DNA from: Cryptomeria japonica | Lineage: Eukaryota; Streptophyta; Pinopsida; Cupressales; Cupressaceae | DNA length: 64,000 bases | Direction: 5' to 3' | Assembly: GCF_030272615.1 (NCBI RefSeq) | Contig: NC_081410.1 | Span: forward strand, 115,631,640 to 115,695,639 | Shown: piece by piece, positions 48,371-58,932 of the stretch | Numbering within the stretch: the first letter of the stretch is position 1 | How the letters are laid out: each line of letters opens with the position of its first letter | Position numbers and translations under genes: made by a program | The notes under the pieces: generated by a model | Told to the model about the DNA's origin: nothing | Database searches by the model: none | What the model saw: only the letters and a program-made list of their open reading frames with translations

Positions 48371-48587
48371 CTCACCCTATTGCAAAGATAACATGAGCCT
48401 GTTGCTAATAAAACTTGATTATCTTCTCAATTCAAAGGTTTTGTTTCAGTTATGATTGAATCATTGTAAGTGGATGCATAGTTGATTTTAAGCTATCACC
48501 TCTCAGTTAAGTCCTTTGTTGTACAAACAACATCATGGCCACAAATTGATCTCATGCACTACACAAATTTATCCAAAAAATAGACCA

Positions 48588-48641
48588 AAATTTTCCCAAT
48601 TGACCTTTCACACTTCTTTGGCATACCCATTGCACACCAAA
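48588..48641 (-). repeat. Inverted repeat, right arm
   Basis: tacccattgcacaccaaa is the reverse complement of the left arm at 42898. It lies about 220 bp outside the pyrimidine array. Confidence 0.75.
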
Positions 48642-49010
48642 GTGCAATTACTACTTTATATTACTTTATCAAAATAAGAGTGGTAGTTAATATTACATAA
48701 ATATAATTATTATAATATAATTTTAAAATAACAATGATTCAAAATTATAATAATTAAAAATTTAAATACTTTTTAAAATTCAAAATTATAATAATTAAAA
48801 ATTAGAACAAATATTTTTATTACAATACTATGATGGCAAGTACCCGCCACTACGTGGCACTTGTTTAATTATAATTTTTCTTCTTCTTTTCTTTTTCTTT
48901 TTTCATTAAGTTTAAAATTGTTTCAATTATTTATATCTTTTTATAATAATTAAAAAATTGTTATAATTAATTTAATCTATAATTATTTCTTATTAAATTA
49001 TTATTTTTTG
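48642..49010. other. AT-rich DNA
   Basis: No gene. Contains gccactacgtggc (a 5-bp stem with a 3-base loop, near 48845) and an R1-related unit at 48896-48996 that is cut by the LINE-1D 3' end. Confidence 0.55.
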
Positions 49011-49342
49011 CTCAATAATAATATTGTTTTCATTAAGATAATAAAAAAGATATAGATAAGACTTCAATCTAAATTAACCATTTCCACCACAACAAATTTG
49101 CCTTCGTGGCATTAACCCAACCAACCCCCTATGCAAAAATGTTAAATACAACACTACAAACTTGTCAATTTTTAAAAACCACAACCCCAACCAAAAAGAA
49201 GCTAACTTAACAAATTTACAAAAAGAGTGGATTTTAACACCACAACGTCCAAAAATAATTATTTTACTAAAAAAATGGATTTAACACCGCGACGTCCAAA
49301 AACAACTGAAAATAAAAAAGGCAACTATTTCATACTACTTTA

Positions 49343-49498
49343 TCACCTATGATATGTGCTTGCCTCGCCACCCGACCTAGAGCCTGCATTCACCTTCCGC
49401 AATCGAAGGACTCTCCTACCAGCTCCATCTGCATCTGCCTTTGCTCTTTCAATCACCTCATCCAATTCTTTGATCTGGACCAACAACTTTAATGGTTA
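49343..49498 (-). pseudogene. LINE-1D third ORF, C-terminal part
   Basis: Reads LKLLVQIKELDEVIERAKAD, then GAGRRVLRLRKVNAGSRS and ends at tandem stops at about 49343. Helical and basic at the end, like the tails of the other copies. It is continued upstream at 56433, after E3. The exact joining codon is blurred because the E3 target duplication is imperfect. Confidence 0.65.
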
Positions 49499-50756
49499 TG
49501 TAAAGTGGAAAATTGGATCCTAGTGACTCCCCACCTAGGAGAGAGAAAGGAAGCCACTAGGATGATTTTCACTTGGGAAGAACTTTACATTAAAAAGAGT
49601 GGTTGAATCCTTTAGATCCAAATCTAAAGGATGTGAATTCTGAGTGGATTGCAAGTGGTTGAAGTGTGATTTACCCTCTTTTGTAAATGATAAAATTGAC
49701 TTGTTGATTATGTGAAAAAGAGAGAGAGAAATGAGTGAAATGAGATGCTACCAGTTTTGGATCGCGTTGTAACTTTGGATATGAGCTAATTAAACTAACG
49801 CGGATCTGCCCTGCAAATTTGGAGAAAAGTTGTCAGGGCCGTGGCGGGAATGTACATGGTCTGCCACAAAATCCACGAAATGAAAAGGGTTCTTCCATCT
49901 CTGCAAATGATTCCCAAACCTGCAATTACAGTTGCGCACCTACAACCTACACACAGAAAGAGAAGAAAAGGGGGTTGTGGATAGGGGTTTTCCTTAGTCA
50001 AACCCCGATTGAGGAATCAACCTAGAAAGAAAGTAATTGCAAATGCTTGAATGCAAACAATGGAGATGTATACCTTGTAGATTTGCAACTTGTTGATGAT
50101 GATTGATTTGCTTCTTGGATGTAGACACAAATGTTGTATGAAATGGCATGTAACATGACAAAAACCCTAACACACACACACACATGCTTGCAAATGAATG
50201 TTGTAATGTTGCTCCAATGGATGAATGAAGAAGACTTGGATGCTTGAATGCTTGATAATGACATTGAAATCTTGTATCTTCTCCATATGCTCTCTATCTC
50301 TTATCATCTGTCATCTGTCTATGTGCTATCCATCAGTCCTTTAATGAGGGTATTGAATTCTCTTTTATACATGCCTCAAGGATTAATTTTCAACCGCCAA
50401 AGGCCGACAAAAAAGAATAACAAACCCTGAAGACAAGAAGTGCATAGGAGATCGGGCAACCCACATATAGGACCACCCTAGGAGGTGGGGACAAGGGAAC
50501 CACACCAATATCCTAGGGGGATAGAGGCACCACGCCACTGTCCTAGGGGGGATAGGGGTGCCATGCCCCTGTCCTGCCCTATTTTGGGGCCTGGACAGGG
50601 TTTAAAGCAGACACAAGACATGAAGGAGGAAGAGAGAAAGGTTAGAAATGCAGAAATAGGTCCTAGTTAGGGAAGGAGATGTCGTTGCCAAGGTGAGGAC
50701 CCCAAATGTGGTTAAAATTGTAGGGTCATAATTTTATGACACTACATTTAGCCCCC
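49499..50756 (-). repeat. 3' LTR of E3
   Basis: 1258 bp. A minus-strand TATAAAAG lies at 50362-50369. Around 50490-50580 a 'cctaggggggatag.ggtgcca' unit repeats. The block 49800-49865 (aatttggagaaaagttgtc) is also found, diverged, in the E4 LTR. Confidence 0.95.
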
Positions 50757-51184
50757 ACTTTAGTGGGAGTGACTTAAGCCACTATTGTCAGTAAAGTAGA
50801 AGAAAAGAGAGATGAAGAAGAGAGGATGAATAGCAAAACCACAAGGAGTACACTAATATTGAGGAGCAAAAAGCCCCCAATCTTAGGGTCTTAACTCATG
50901 CAAACATATGCAAGAACACACAAAACAAAAAGGCACAAAACACACAAAAACAAAGACAAAGCGCAAAAAGACACATGACAAGAACAAGACACAAGATGAC
51001 AAACTAACTAGCCAAAGAGATCTCGAGCTTAGATGTCTCAACAACTAATCAGGACACAAAAACCAATGCCATCACATAAACACGAGCGATCACATAAAAG
51101 AGCAAAGCTGACATCATCCATGAACTATCAATAGTAAAACTATGAGTTCATGAGAGGAAGAAGAGAGAACATGAATACACACTT

Positions 51185-51320
51185 TGGTGATCCATGAGAA
51201 GAAAAGCAAAGAAGAAATAAACCATGGACATCTCGCCCCTAAAAATAGGTGATCCATGGAGAGAAGGACATGGAAAATCTCGCCCCTAGAGCTTGCCTAG
51301 GTGATCCATGTAAAGAGAGA
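51185..51320. repeat. 'ggtgatccatg' repeat in E3
   Basis: (a/t)ggtgatccatg(g/a/t) at about 51186, 51249 and 51300, with ctcgcccctA between copies: three degenerate units of 50-65 bp. Confidence 0.75.
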
Positions 51321-51464
51321 GAGTGAGAACATCGTTAGTTCCACTCAACCTCATGCACATGTGTGCAAGTGAGGTTCGAAGCGCCTCATAGGAGTCTATG
51401 CCCAAGTATGCTACAACCTGTATAGAATGTATGGTACAAGTGTCAAGAAAGGTGTGATATCTCT

Positions 51465-51780
51465 CTCTAAGAGACCATGCTCTAGTTCCGAGAATAATCA
51501 CCCTACATAAAAGAAAAAGTAGCATCATTTCTCTCTAAGAGACCGTGCTCTAGTTCCAGAATGACCCACTATACAAGAGAAAAGTGATGGCATCTTTCTC
51601 TAAGAGGTTCCCCTCTGGTTCCAATAATGTCTCATTGTACAAGACAAGAAGAAGTGAAGACATATTGCTCTAAGAGACCGTGCTCTAGTTCTGAGAATGA
51701 CTCACTGTACAAAAAGTGACATCTTGCTCTAAGAGGTTTCCTTCCGGTTCCAAGAATGTCCCACTATCCAATGCATGAGA
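51465..51780. repeat. Five degenerate 59-70-bp tandem units in E3
   Basis: ctctaagag(accgtg/gttccc) starts at 51465, 51533, 51598, 51668 and 51727, each followed by c-t-agttc-agaatg and an 'acaag' stretch. The units alternate between two sub-types (gagaccgtgct and gaggttcccct). Confidence 0.9.
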
Positions 51781-53118
51781 GAGTATAGTGCAAAGGAGCA
51801 ATGTGGGTCCCCCCCCCTTAAGATTTCAACATAGTCTAATGTTGATATCTTAAGGAAAGTCGAACAAGGATACCTACCTTCGTCACAAAGAAGATGTCCG
51901 CCATGCAACAATGTCATAAATCCAAGCAAGAGAGAGATTACTCTTCAAGCAAGGATAAGATAGCTGACAAGAGATATCTTGTTGTAAGTGTAAAGGTGAT
52001 CCTTGGAGAAGAAAAGATCTTTGTTCAAAAGACATCTACCCCCAAGAGGAGTTATCTTAGACAAACATAACATCTTCTAGAACAAGAAAAGGAAAGAACA
52101 AGAATCCAATCCTTCCTCCTATTTCTAGGTGAAATGGATTCTTGACGAGGGATGACTCACGTTTAGCCCCCAGAGGGATGGTTGGATTTATCGTAGATGT
52201 ACATTACCAAGTGTAAAAGAGGTCATAGTCAAGGATTAACACTTCTTGTATAAGAGAGAATCCTTAAGTCAATAACCAACAATTCCACACAAGGAATGGC
52301 ATCAAGTAATAGAACTCACACCATCCACTTAATAGGGCAAAGTGGATCCCTATAGAAAGAAAGAGAGAAGGATCAGTGCCCCCCAAGCCAATGGGACAAT
52401 GAGAAGAGCTTACACAATCTACTAGAAAGAGATTAAACATAAGCAACTGTGCAATGAACTTACATGACCACATGCAAGAAAAGACATCAGTAAATGTAAA
52501 ATACACATCTTGAGAAGTGGTAATATTCGAAAGGAAGAGAGAAAAAGCATCATATATTCCCCAAGGGGGATTAGTCATAAAAGCATACCATTGTAAGAAA
52601 TGATAATCACATGTAAAAAATGCATCCCCTAAAGAAAATAATGATACAAGGGAAAGGAGCGAAGATCCTTGCCCCCTCAAGTGAGGAGAACAAGGATAAA
52701 TATTACACACTTTCTGATGGTGATTTGTTTCAAGTGATATGTCGTCCTACTGGAAAAAATCCTCTCAAGGAAAGGATACAGGCTTCTCAAGAGATCATTC
52801 CTTTCTAAGGGGCATATCATACTTGCGAATAATCAAAACCATAGAAGAAGTAATATTTCCAAGAGAATGAAGGAAAGAGAAGAAGTGCAGCTTTCGTTAA
52901 AGATACCCCTCTCCAAGCAAAGAGGAAAACCACAAAACAATTATATGCTCACATATGAATAGCCCTATGCAAGAAAAGAGATCTAATAATGAATAATGCA
53001 CAAAGATAGAGATAAATGTATAGAAAGAAGAAGAAAATTGGACTTCATGTTGCTGCCCCAAACTATGTTAAAGTAAAATACTACCACCACTAGTGATAAA
53101 GATACCCCATTACATGGG

Positions 53119-54606
53119 TTAATTATTCCATAGGGTGAAGAGAAACATGAAGGGAAAGGAAGTGCTAAGGCGCGATGTTTTTACCAAGAAATACAGGTAG
53201 ATCTTTTGTGAGACAATTGTGTGCAAGGTCATATTGTAGTTGAACAAATTTCTTAAATGCATAACATTTTCCAATAGAATGTGAATATAAATCATGAAAA
53301 TGCAATATTCAATACCTTTCACTTGCTTAATATTTTTGTTTTTATTTTGAGGAGGAAAGGAAATCTTCTTGTCATATTTCAATCTCCAATAGATTCTTGC
53401 AGCTAATCTGCCGGGATGGTAAATATCATCTTCCCTTGAAGAAGAGGGTTTGTTAGAAGAAGGAGTTTCATTGTCCACCATTCTAATTTTGCCACTATCT
53501 ATTCCATCTTGAATAGATTTTTGAAAATCAAGGCAATCATCAGCATTATGGTCATGGGTTTGATGAAATGAATTAAAAGGATGCTTTGAAGAAGAAGCAT
53601 TCTTGTGGGCTCTCTTGATTTGTTGTTTTTGAAGGTAATCTTTTAAGTTTTGAAGTCTAAGGAATTCGTCCATAGAAAGAGGGATACCACTTCCTAGGCC
53701 TCGTGTAGTAGTTTGTGTAGGAGGGTTTATAGGGACATGAATTCCATGCTCAGATTTCCCAATTCCTTGTCCTTTAAAACCTTGTTTTGTGATTATATGA
53801 AAGCCACTACTATAAGAATGTTGCAATTGACTAGTTGGAGGAACAAGATCATGAATTTCTTTTAAATCTGATGTGTAAGGAGGTAGAAAAGGATTTGTAG
53901 ATGAAGGAGGAGTATCATGTGGAATGAGAATCTCTTTGCCTTTATCAAGCTTATCCTTTTTGGAAGATTGGGGAAGCACATCTTCATCATCTAAAAGCTC
54001 ATGTTTAGTGATTTCTATGTGAGGAGAAAGGTCATGAATAAAATGCATGACATCATCCTCTCTACATAGACTTTGATGTTGAAGATAGGTTTTGGGAGAA
54101 TAAGGAGGATCTAAAGATGTAAGAATGTTGATTTTTTCATATTTCCCCACTTGCTCAAGGGTATGTATAGAAGAAGAAGATGGATCCATATTACTTTCCA
54201 ATGCCTGCTCTCTTGTAGAAAGATCATTGGATAAAGCATTAGATCTCACTTCTTTCACATAAGATCCCCTAGGAGAGGTACAAATATTAGGATCTCTAGG
54301 TTTAGGATCTACAAAAACTTTAAGATGATTAACATAGGAAATGTATTTTGTTAACAACATCACCATAATGCAACATAAATGATACCCGAAAGCTTTGAGA
54401 TATAATAATTTGGAAATCCTAACAACACAATATGACCAAGTGCTATGAAGAAAGAGAAGCAACAAGAAATGGAAGAAACTCTTATCTAAAACATGATAAA
54501 TATATGCAAAAATTAATGTAATCACATTTGAAAGAGCAGGTAAATCCAATTTATTAATTGCCATTAAGAGTCTCTTAAGTGAAATCTGAATTTGTTGGAA
54601 AAGCAT
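53119..54606 (-). CDS. E3 protein with G-patch and gag-type half-knuckle (495 codons)
   Basis: The longest undamaged frame in the window outside the satellites. The first 100 residues are hydrophobic and may be leader read through; a start near MVMLLTKYISYVNHLKVF (about 54360) is more likely. The middle is Ser/Pro-rich. A G-patch follows (QGFKGQGIGKSEHGIHVPI, then TTRGLGSG, about residues 278-312), then FHQTHDHNADDCLDFQ and IQDGIDSGKIRM (about 350-380), the short gag knuckle seen in Tat-type Ty3 elements. G-patches bind RNA or helicases. Integrity of the frame suggests a young insertion. The C-terminal 90 residues are not convincing. Confidence 0.75.
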   Translation of the reverse strand: MLFQQIQISLKRLLMAINKLDLPALSNVITLIFAYIYHVLDKSFFHFLLLLFLHSTWSYCVVRISKLLYLKAFGYHLCCIMVMLLTKYISYVNHLKVFVDPKPRDPNICTSPRGSYVKEVRSNALSNDLSTREQALESNMDPSSSSIHTLEQVGKYEKINILTSLDPPYSPKTYLQHQSLCREDDVMHFIHDLSPHIEITKHELLDDEDVLPQSSKKDKLDKGKEILIPHDTPPSSTNPFLPPYTSDLKEIHDLVPPTSQLQHSYSSGFHIITKQGFKGQGIGKSEHGIHVPINPPTQTTTRGLGSGIPLSMDEFLRLQNLKDYLQKQQIKRAHKNASSSKHPFNSFHQTHDHNADDCLDFQKSIQDGIDSGKIRMVDNETPSSNKPSSSREDDIYHPGRLAARIYWRLKYDKKISFPPQNKNKNIKQVKGIEYCIFMIYIHILLENVMHLRNLFNYNMTLHTIVSQKIYLYFLVKTSRLSTSFPFMFLFTLWNN

Positions 54607-55200
54607 ATCTAAAATTAGGATGTTTTGATAAAAATTAATTTTAAGATGTGAATTTGATGAAATTTGAATTTGTGTTTGACCTTAGAGAGTGTTAAAATTG
54701 ATAAAGTGCGTTGATTTTCTGGATTTGAGCATAAAAATACAGTCAATTCCATCTCCCGAAATTTTGGGAAAAAAGTTGAGGACTGTGGCAGGAACGCACA
54801 CGGTCTGACCAACTTTTTTCAAAATTTTTCAGGGATGATAGAGATTATGATTTTAATGCAGAATCCAAAAAAACAACTGATTTTGAGATGTCTAGACTGG
54901 TCAAAATTGTAGTCAAAGGTCGAAAATGAAAAGATCTTAAAAATTAGGGTTTTATGATTTAACCACTGAATTTTCAGTATAAAGATAGATTTAAATTACA
55001 ATTTTGAAATAGAAATCAGATCTGAAATAAATAATTAAAATTTTACACCTCACAAGCTTCATTTTCTCAAAATGAAAAATTAGGATTTTTATGCAATTAA
55101 CCTCTAAAATTTGCAAATAGATCAAACTTGAAAATGAAAATTTGAAATTCAAATTGCAATTAATCAGATCTAAGAATGAGAAATCAAAATTAATGTGTAA
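54607..55200 (-). other. 5' leader of E3
   Basis: AT-rich. Around 54740-54830, 'attttgggaaaaaagttg' and 'ggtctgacc' repeat a block that also occurs in the LTRs of E3 and in the leader of E4 (about 62590-62650). Confidence 0.6.
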
Positions 55201-55216
55201 GACGTCGAGTTCACCA
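55201..55216 (-). other. Primer-binding site of E3
   Basis: Minus-strand TGGTGAACTCGACGTC, three bases from the 5' LTR. E4 has TGGTGAACCCGACATC at the same place. The tRNA is not identified. Confidence 0.65.
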
Positions 55217-55219
55217 AAA

Positions 55220-56432
55220 TGTAAAGTGGAAAATTGGATCCTAGTGACTCCCCACCTAGGAGAGAGAAAGAAGGCCACTAAGATGATTTTCACTTGGGAA
55301 GAACTTTACATTCAAAAGAGGGGTTGAATTCGCTAGATCCAAATCTAAGGGAAACAAGGATGTGAATTCTGAGTGGATTGCAAGTGGTTGAAGTGTGATT
55401 TACCCTCTTTTGTAAATGAGAAAGTTGACTTGTTGATTATGTGGAAAAGAGAGAGAAATGAGTGAAATGAGGTGCTACCAGTTCGGGATCGTGGTGTAAC
55501 TTTGGATCTAAGCTAATTAAACTGATGCGGATCTGCCCTACAAATTTGGAGAAAAGTCTTCGGGACCATGGCGGGAATGTACATGGTCTGCCACAAAATA
55601 CTTGAAACAAAAAGGGTTCTTCCGTCTCTGCAAATGAAGCCCAAACATGCAATTACAGCTGCGCACTTGCAATCTACACACAAAAAGAGAAGAAAAGGGG
55701 GTTGTGGATAGGGGTTTTCCTTAGTCAAACCCCAGTTGAGGAATCAACCTAGAAAGAAAGTAATTGCAAATGCTTGAATGTAAACAATGGAGATGTATAC
55801 CTTGTAGATCTGCAACTTGTTGATGATGATTGCTTTGCTTCTTGGATGTAGACACAAATGTTGTATGAAATGGCATGTAACATGACAAAAACCCTAACAC
55901 ACACACATGCTTGCAAATGAATGTTGTAATGTTGCTCCAATGGATGAATGAAGAAGACTTAAATGCTTGATAATGACCTTGAAATCTTGTATCTTCTCCT
56001 TATGCTCTCTATCTCTTATCATTTGTCATTCGTCTATTTGCTATCCATCTGTCCTTGAATGAGGGTATTGAATTCCCTTTTATACATGCCTCAAGGATTA
56101 ATTTTCAACCGTCGAAGGCTGACAAAGAGGAATAAAAAACCCCGAAGACAAGAAGTACATAGGAGATCCAAAAACCCACATATAGGACCACCCTAGGAGG
56201 TGGGAATAGGAGTGCCATGACACTGTCCTAGGGGGGACAAGGGTACCACACCACTATCCTGCCCTGTTTTGGGGCCCAGACAAGGTTTAAAGCAGACACA
56301 AGACATGAAGGAGGAAGAGAGAAAGGTTGGAAATGCAAAAATAGGTCCTAGTTAGGGAAGGAGATGTTGTCGCCAAGATGAGGACCCCAAATGTAGTTAA
56401 AATTGTAGGGGTCACAATTTTATGACACTACA
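55220..56432 (-). repeat. 5' LTR of E3
   Basis: 1213 bp, partner of 49499-50756. Minus-strand TATAAAAG at 56077-56084 is the likely core promoter, conserved with the other LTR. Confidence 0.95.
56077..56084 (-). promoter_or_regulatory. TATA box of E3 (TATAAAAG)
   Basis: Consensus plant TATA box in the 5' LTR, present also in the 3' LTR at 50362-50369. Confidence 0.55.
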
Positions 56433-56733
56433 AGTTCCCAGCCCCGCCAAGCCTCCATTCTGCTGTAGAATTTACACTGCTTGGGTGACCATCTCAGAAA
56501 AGGAATTATTACCTCTTTAATTCCTTCACCATCATGTTGCACTCCTTCTCCAATGTTAAACCCCACTCCCGGTAATGCCCATTCTAATAGTGAATCCAAT
56601 TCTCCCAAGTAATCCAACGGGACCAACGCCTCCATAATTCTCCTCATTGTCCCGGTATCATCCCCACTCTCCAATCCCCATGCCATTACCAGGGAATACA
56701 CGTCCATTCTTATTTTGTAACGATGTTTGATCC
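56433..56733 (-). pseudogene. LINE-1D third ORF, N-terminal part visible
   Basis: Open throughout: RMDVYSLVMAWGLESG, TMRRIMEALVPLDYLGEL, ALPGVGFNIGEG, then EVIIPFLRWSPKQCK and RMEAWRGWEL before E3 interrupts. The MAWGLE block is identical to LINE-1B, and the PF(V/L).W and R..W blocks align with LINE-1B and LINE-1C. The 5' side is removed by E4 at 56734. Confidence 0.72.
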
Positions 56734-57924
56734 TGTAATGGGGAAAATGGAAGGGGCGTGAGATCAAGTGGAAAGTTTTACCCTTCTCAAGAAAGGAGTA
56801 AAAATTTCCAAAGGATCCTTTTCAACCACTTTCACGCATTACATTTAAAAAAGGGGGGTGGAATTCACTAGATCCAATATCATTGGAAAGAGATTGAATG
56901 CTAAGTGAATTGACAATAAATTTGGAAAGTAAAAGTAACCCCTCATGGATAGGATAAATTGAGTGAATTGCGACTAAGTGTAAAGATAGAAAAGAAATGA
57001 TTATAACTTGAGATAGAAATGTGGGATGAAGTTGTACACCTGGAATTAGCAGTAAAATTCCGAGACGAAGCTCCCCTGTAAATTTGATTGAAAGTTGTTG
57101 AGACCATGTTGAAAGTGTACTTGGTCCTCCGAAAAATCCGTAAGCTGAAAAAAGTTTTTTTGTCTCTGAAAATGAAGCTTAAACCTGCAAATATAGCTGC
57201 TCACCTATAACCTACACGCAGAAAAGAGAGAAAATGTTGTTTGGATTGGGGGTTTGCCTTTAGGTCAAACCTCGGTTTTGGAATTAACCAAATGATGAAA
57301 AGTACTTGCAAGTAAATGAAAGTAAATGACTGAAGTAGAATTAACCTCAAGAGAGGATGCAATTGAAATGTTGATAGAGTTGTTTGAAAGGATATGTAGA
57401 ATTGAATGCTTTGAATGTTAATAGGGATCTCCTCTTCAATGGTTGAATCCTTGACTTGAATACAACACCTAGCCTTGAAAGGAGATTTGAGATGCTCAAT
57501 GCTTGAATGCTTGATTTCGCTTCTTGAACTTATTGAACTCCTTCCCTTATCGAACTTGTCCAAATGAGAGGGTAAAATGCATCTTATATACTTACCAATT
57601 AGGGTTTGTAACTGATTTTCTATCTTAGGACGACATAGAAAACCTTTTCCCACTTCTCATTGACAAGCCCAATGCAGGACTTAAGTGGAGGGGGCCCAAA
57701 ATAGGGCAAGGAAAAGGGTGCCACGCCCCTATCCTAGAGGGGACAGAGGGCCACACCCATGTCCTATCCTAATCTAGGACAGGAAGTGTAGGATGTGAGG
57801 AAATGCATGTTTTGGGCAGTGCGAGCATGTCCCGGGTCTCCAATCAGGCTTAGGGATTCGTTTCGCCAATGTGAAGACCCAAATGCAGTCAAAAATTTTG
57901 AGGTCATAATTTTATGATGTTACA
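56734..57924 (-). repeat. 3' LTR of E4
   Basis: 1191 bp, TGTAATGGGG...TGATGTTACA. Minus-strand TATATAAG at 57583-57590. Blocks near 57050-57250 are homologous to the E3 LTR. Confidence 0.93.
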
Positions 57925-58242
57925 TCTAGCCCCCACTTTAGCGGGAGTATAAGTGTATGCCAATACTACCGGTAAAGTACAAGGAAACAAGATTGAAACA
58001 CTTTCACCACGTCAAGGAGGCAAGATACACCAAGCCCCCACTGGACTAAGGATCTTATGATTTTGATTGAAAAAGTAAAAGGGAAGATCAGAAGGGAGGA
58101 ACCATGACTGCAAGTAGTAAGGTTCCCCTCACTATGAGTCATGAAAAAGAAAAGATACCAAAAAATTATAAAGTAAGGTCAAGTTCACTAAGTAACTTTA
58201 AGTATCGAGAAGGAAAATATGAGCGGAGTGTATGCCCCCACG

Positions 58243-58284
58243 TTAAAGCAATTGCGCACGCCTTATCGATAGCAATTGCTTTAA
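58243..58284. repeat. 13-bp perfect inverted repeat with 16-base loop
   Basis: ttaaagcaattgc and gcaattgctttaa, seven bases before the AG microsatellite: a strong potential hairpin in the E4 transcript. Confidence 0.9.
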
Positions 58285-58288
58285 GGTA

Positions 58289-58289
58289 G

Positions 58290-58382
<93 letters not shown>
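58289..58382. repeat. (AG)n microsatellite
   Basis: About 47 uninterrupted AG units inside E4. Confidence 0.97.
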
Positions 58383-58385
<3 letters not shown>

Positions 58386-58932
58386 ACAAGGATTTAGCCC
58401 CCAATCGAGGAATAAACCCAAGGATAATGAACACAAAACACAAAGCACATGGTAGTTTCACTTTCCTCGGGGTCAATATGTTGTATGATAACTCATGTAT
58501 ATCATGTATATATATGCATAGAATAGTCATCATTCCCCAAAGAAAGGAAACCACCTTGGAAGAAAGGGAACACAAGTGTCTTTTGAGTCAACATGAAAGA
58601 GACCAAAAGAGATCTCAATGCTTTGCATCATCCTCAAGTAGACATTACTAGGGACAACAAAATAGAGGAACGAGGATACACATAGAAGAATGGTTATAAA
58701 AGAGCAAGAAAAGAGAGAGAGTTAGAGGATCTAGAGTAGCTAGTCTAGCATGACATCCACCTCTCGATCTTGTTGATCACTATTTCGGGAAGGCGGGAAA
58801 CATGCCAACAGATATCACAAGATCCAAACAAGGACTATGCTTATGTGCCAAGTCACTTTGTTCGATTCTAGGAGCTAGGATTAAGGCTTTTGAAAATTCT
58901 ACAGATAAATTTTTGTCAACATCAATGTATTC

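Larger units (their letters stand above)
50757..53118 (-). other. 3' internal region of E3, non-coding
   Basis: The polypurine tract is at 50757-50772 (plus tttagcccccacttta). No frame of interest. Two tandem-repeat patches are listed separately. The rest is A/G-rich with many 'aagagatctt'-like words. Confidence 0.75.
49499..56432 (-). mobile_element. E3: non-autonomous Ty3-like LTR element with a G-patch ORF
   Basis: LTRs at 49499-50756 and 55220-56432 (TGTAAAGTGG...GACACTACA) differ at roughly one base in twenty in the stretches compared. A primer-binding site and a polypurine tract are in place for minus orientation. The flanks GGTTA and AGTTC share only GTT, so the target duplication is degraded or misjudged. 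The internal 4.46 kb has one intact frame (G-patch and gag half-knuckle). I see no capsid domain, protease, reverse transcriptase, RNase H or integrase. It must depend on another element. Confidence 0.93.
49011..56733 (-). mobile_element. LINE-1D: 3' end of a LINE interrupted by LTR element E3
   Basis: 49011-49498 plus 56433-56733 on the minus strand, with E3 between them and E4 cutting the 5' side at 56734. The 3' end (TTATTATTGAGCAAAAAAT) matches the LINE-1B terminus, and the coding part matches the third ORF of LINE-1B and LINE-1C. Upstream LINE sequence may continue beyond E4, outside the window. Confidence 0.8.
57925..58932 (-). other. 3' internal region of E4, non-coding
   Basis: Polypurine tract at 57925-57940 (plus tctagcccccacttta). 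A 13-bp perfect inverted repeat (58243-58255 with 58272-58284) and an (AG)n run lie in the middle. No domain found, in particular no reverse transcriptase. Confidence 0.75.

Noticed and set aside
46543-48396. Several long plus-strand frames of 130-180 codons
   Set aside because: Pyrimidine satellite composition, the same artefact on the other strand.
48835-48860. gccactacgtggc hairpin considered as a Helitron 3' end
   Set aside because: No CTRR terminus at the right distance and no TC 5' end or helicase found.
49795-50001. 68-codon frame repeated at 55513-55728
   Set aside because: It lies within the E3 LTRs and recurs only because the LTRs do; no sign of being a gene.
57201-57653. 150-codon minus frame in the E4 LTR
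   Set aside because: LTR sequence; the partial copy in the other LTR is broken.
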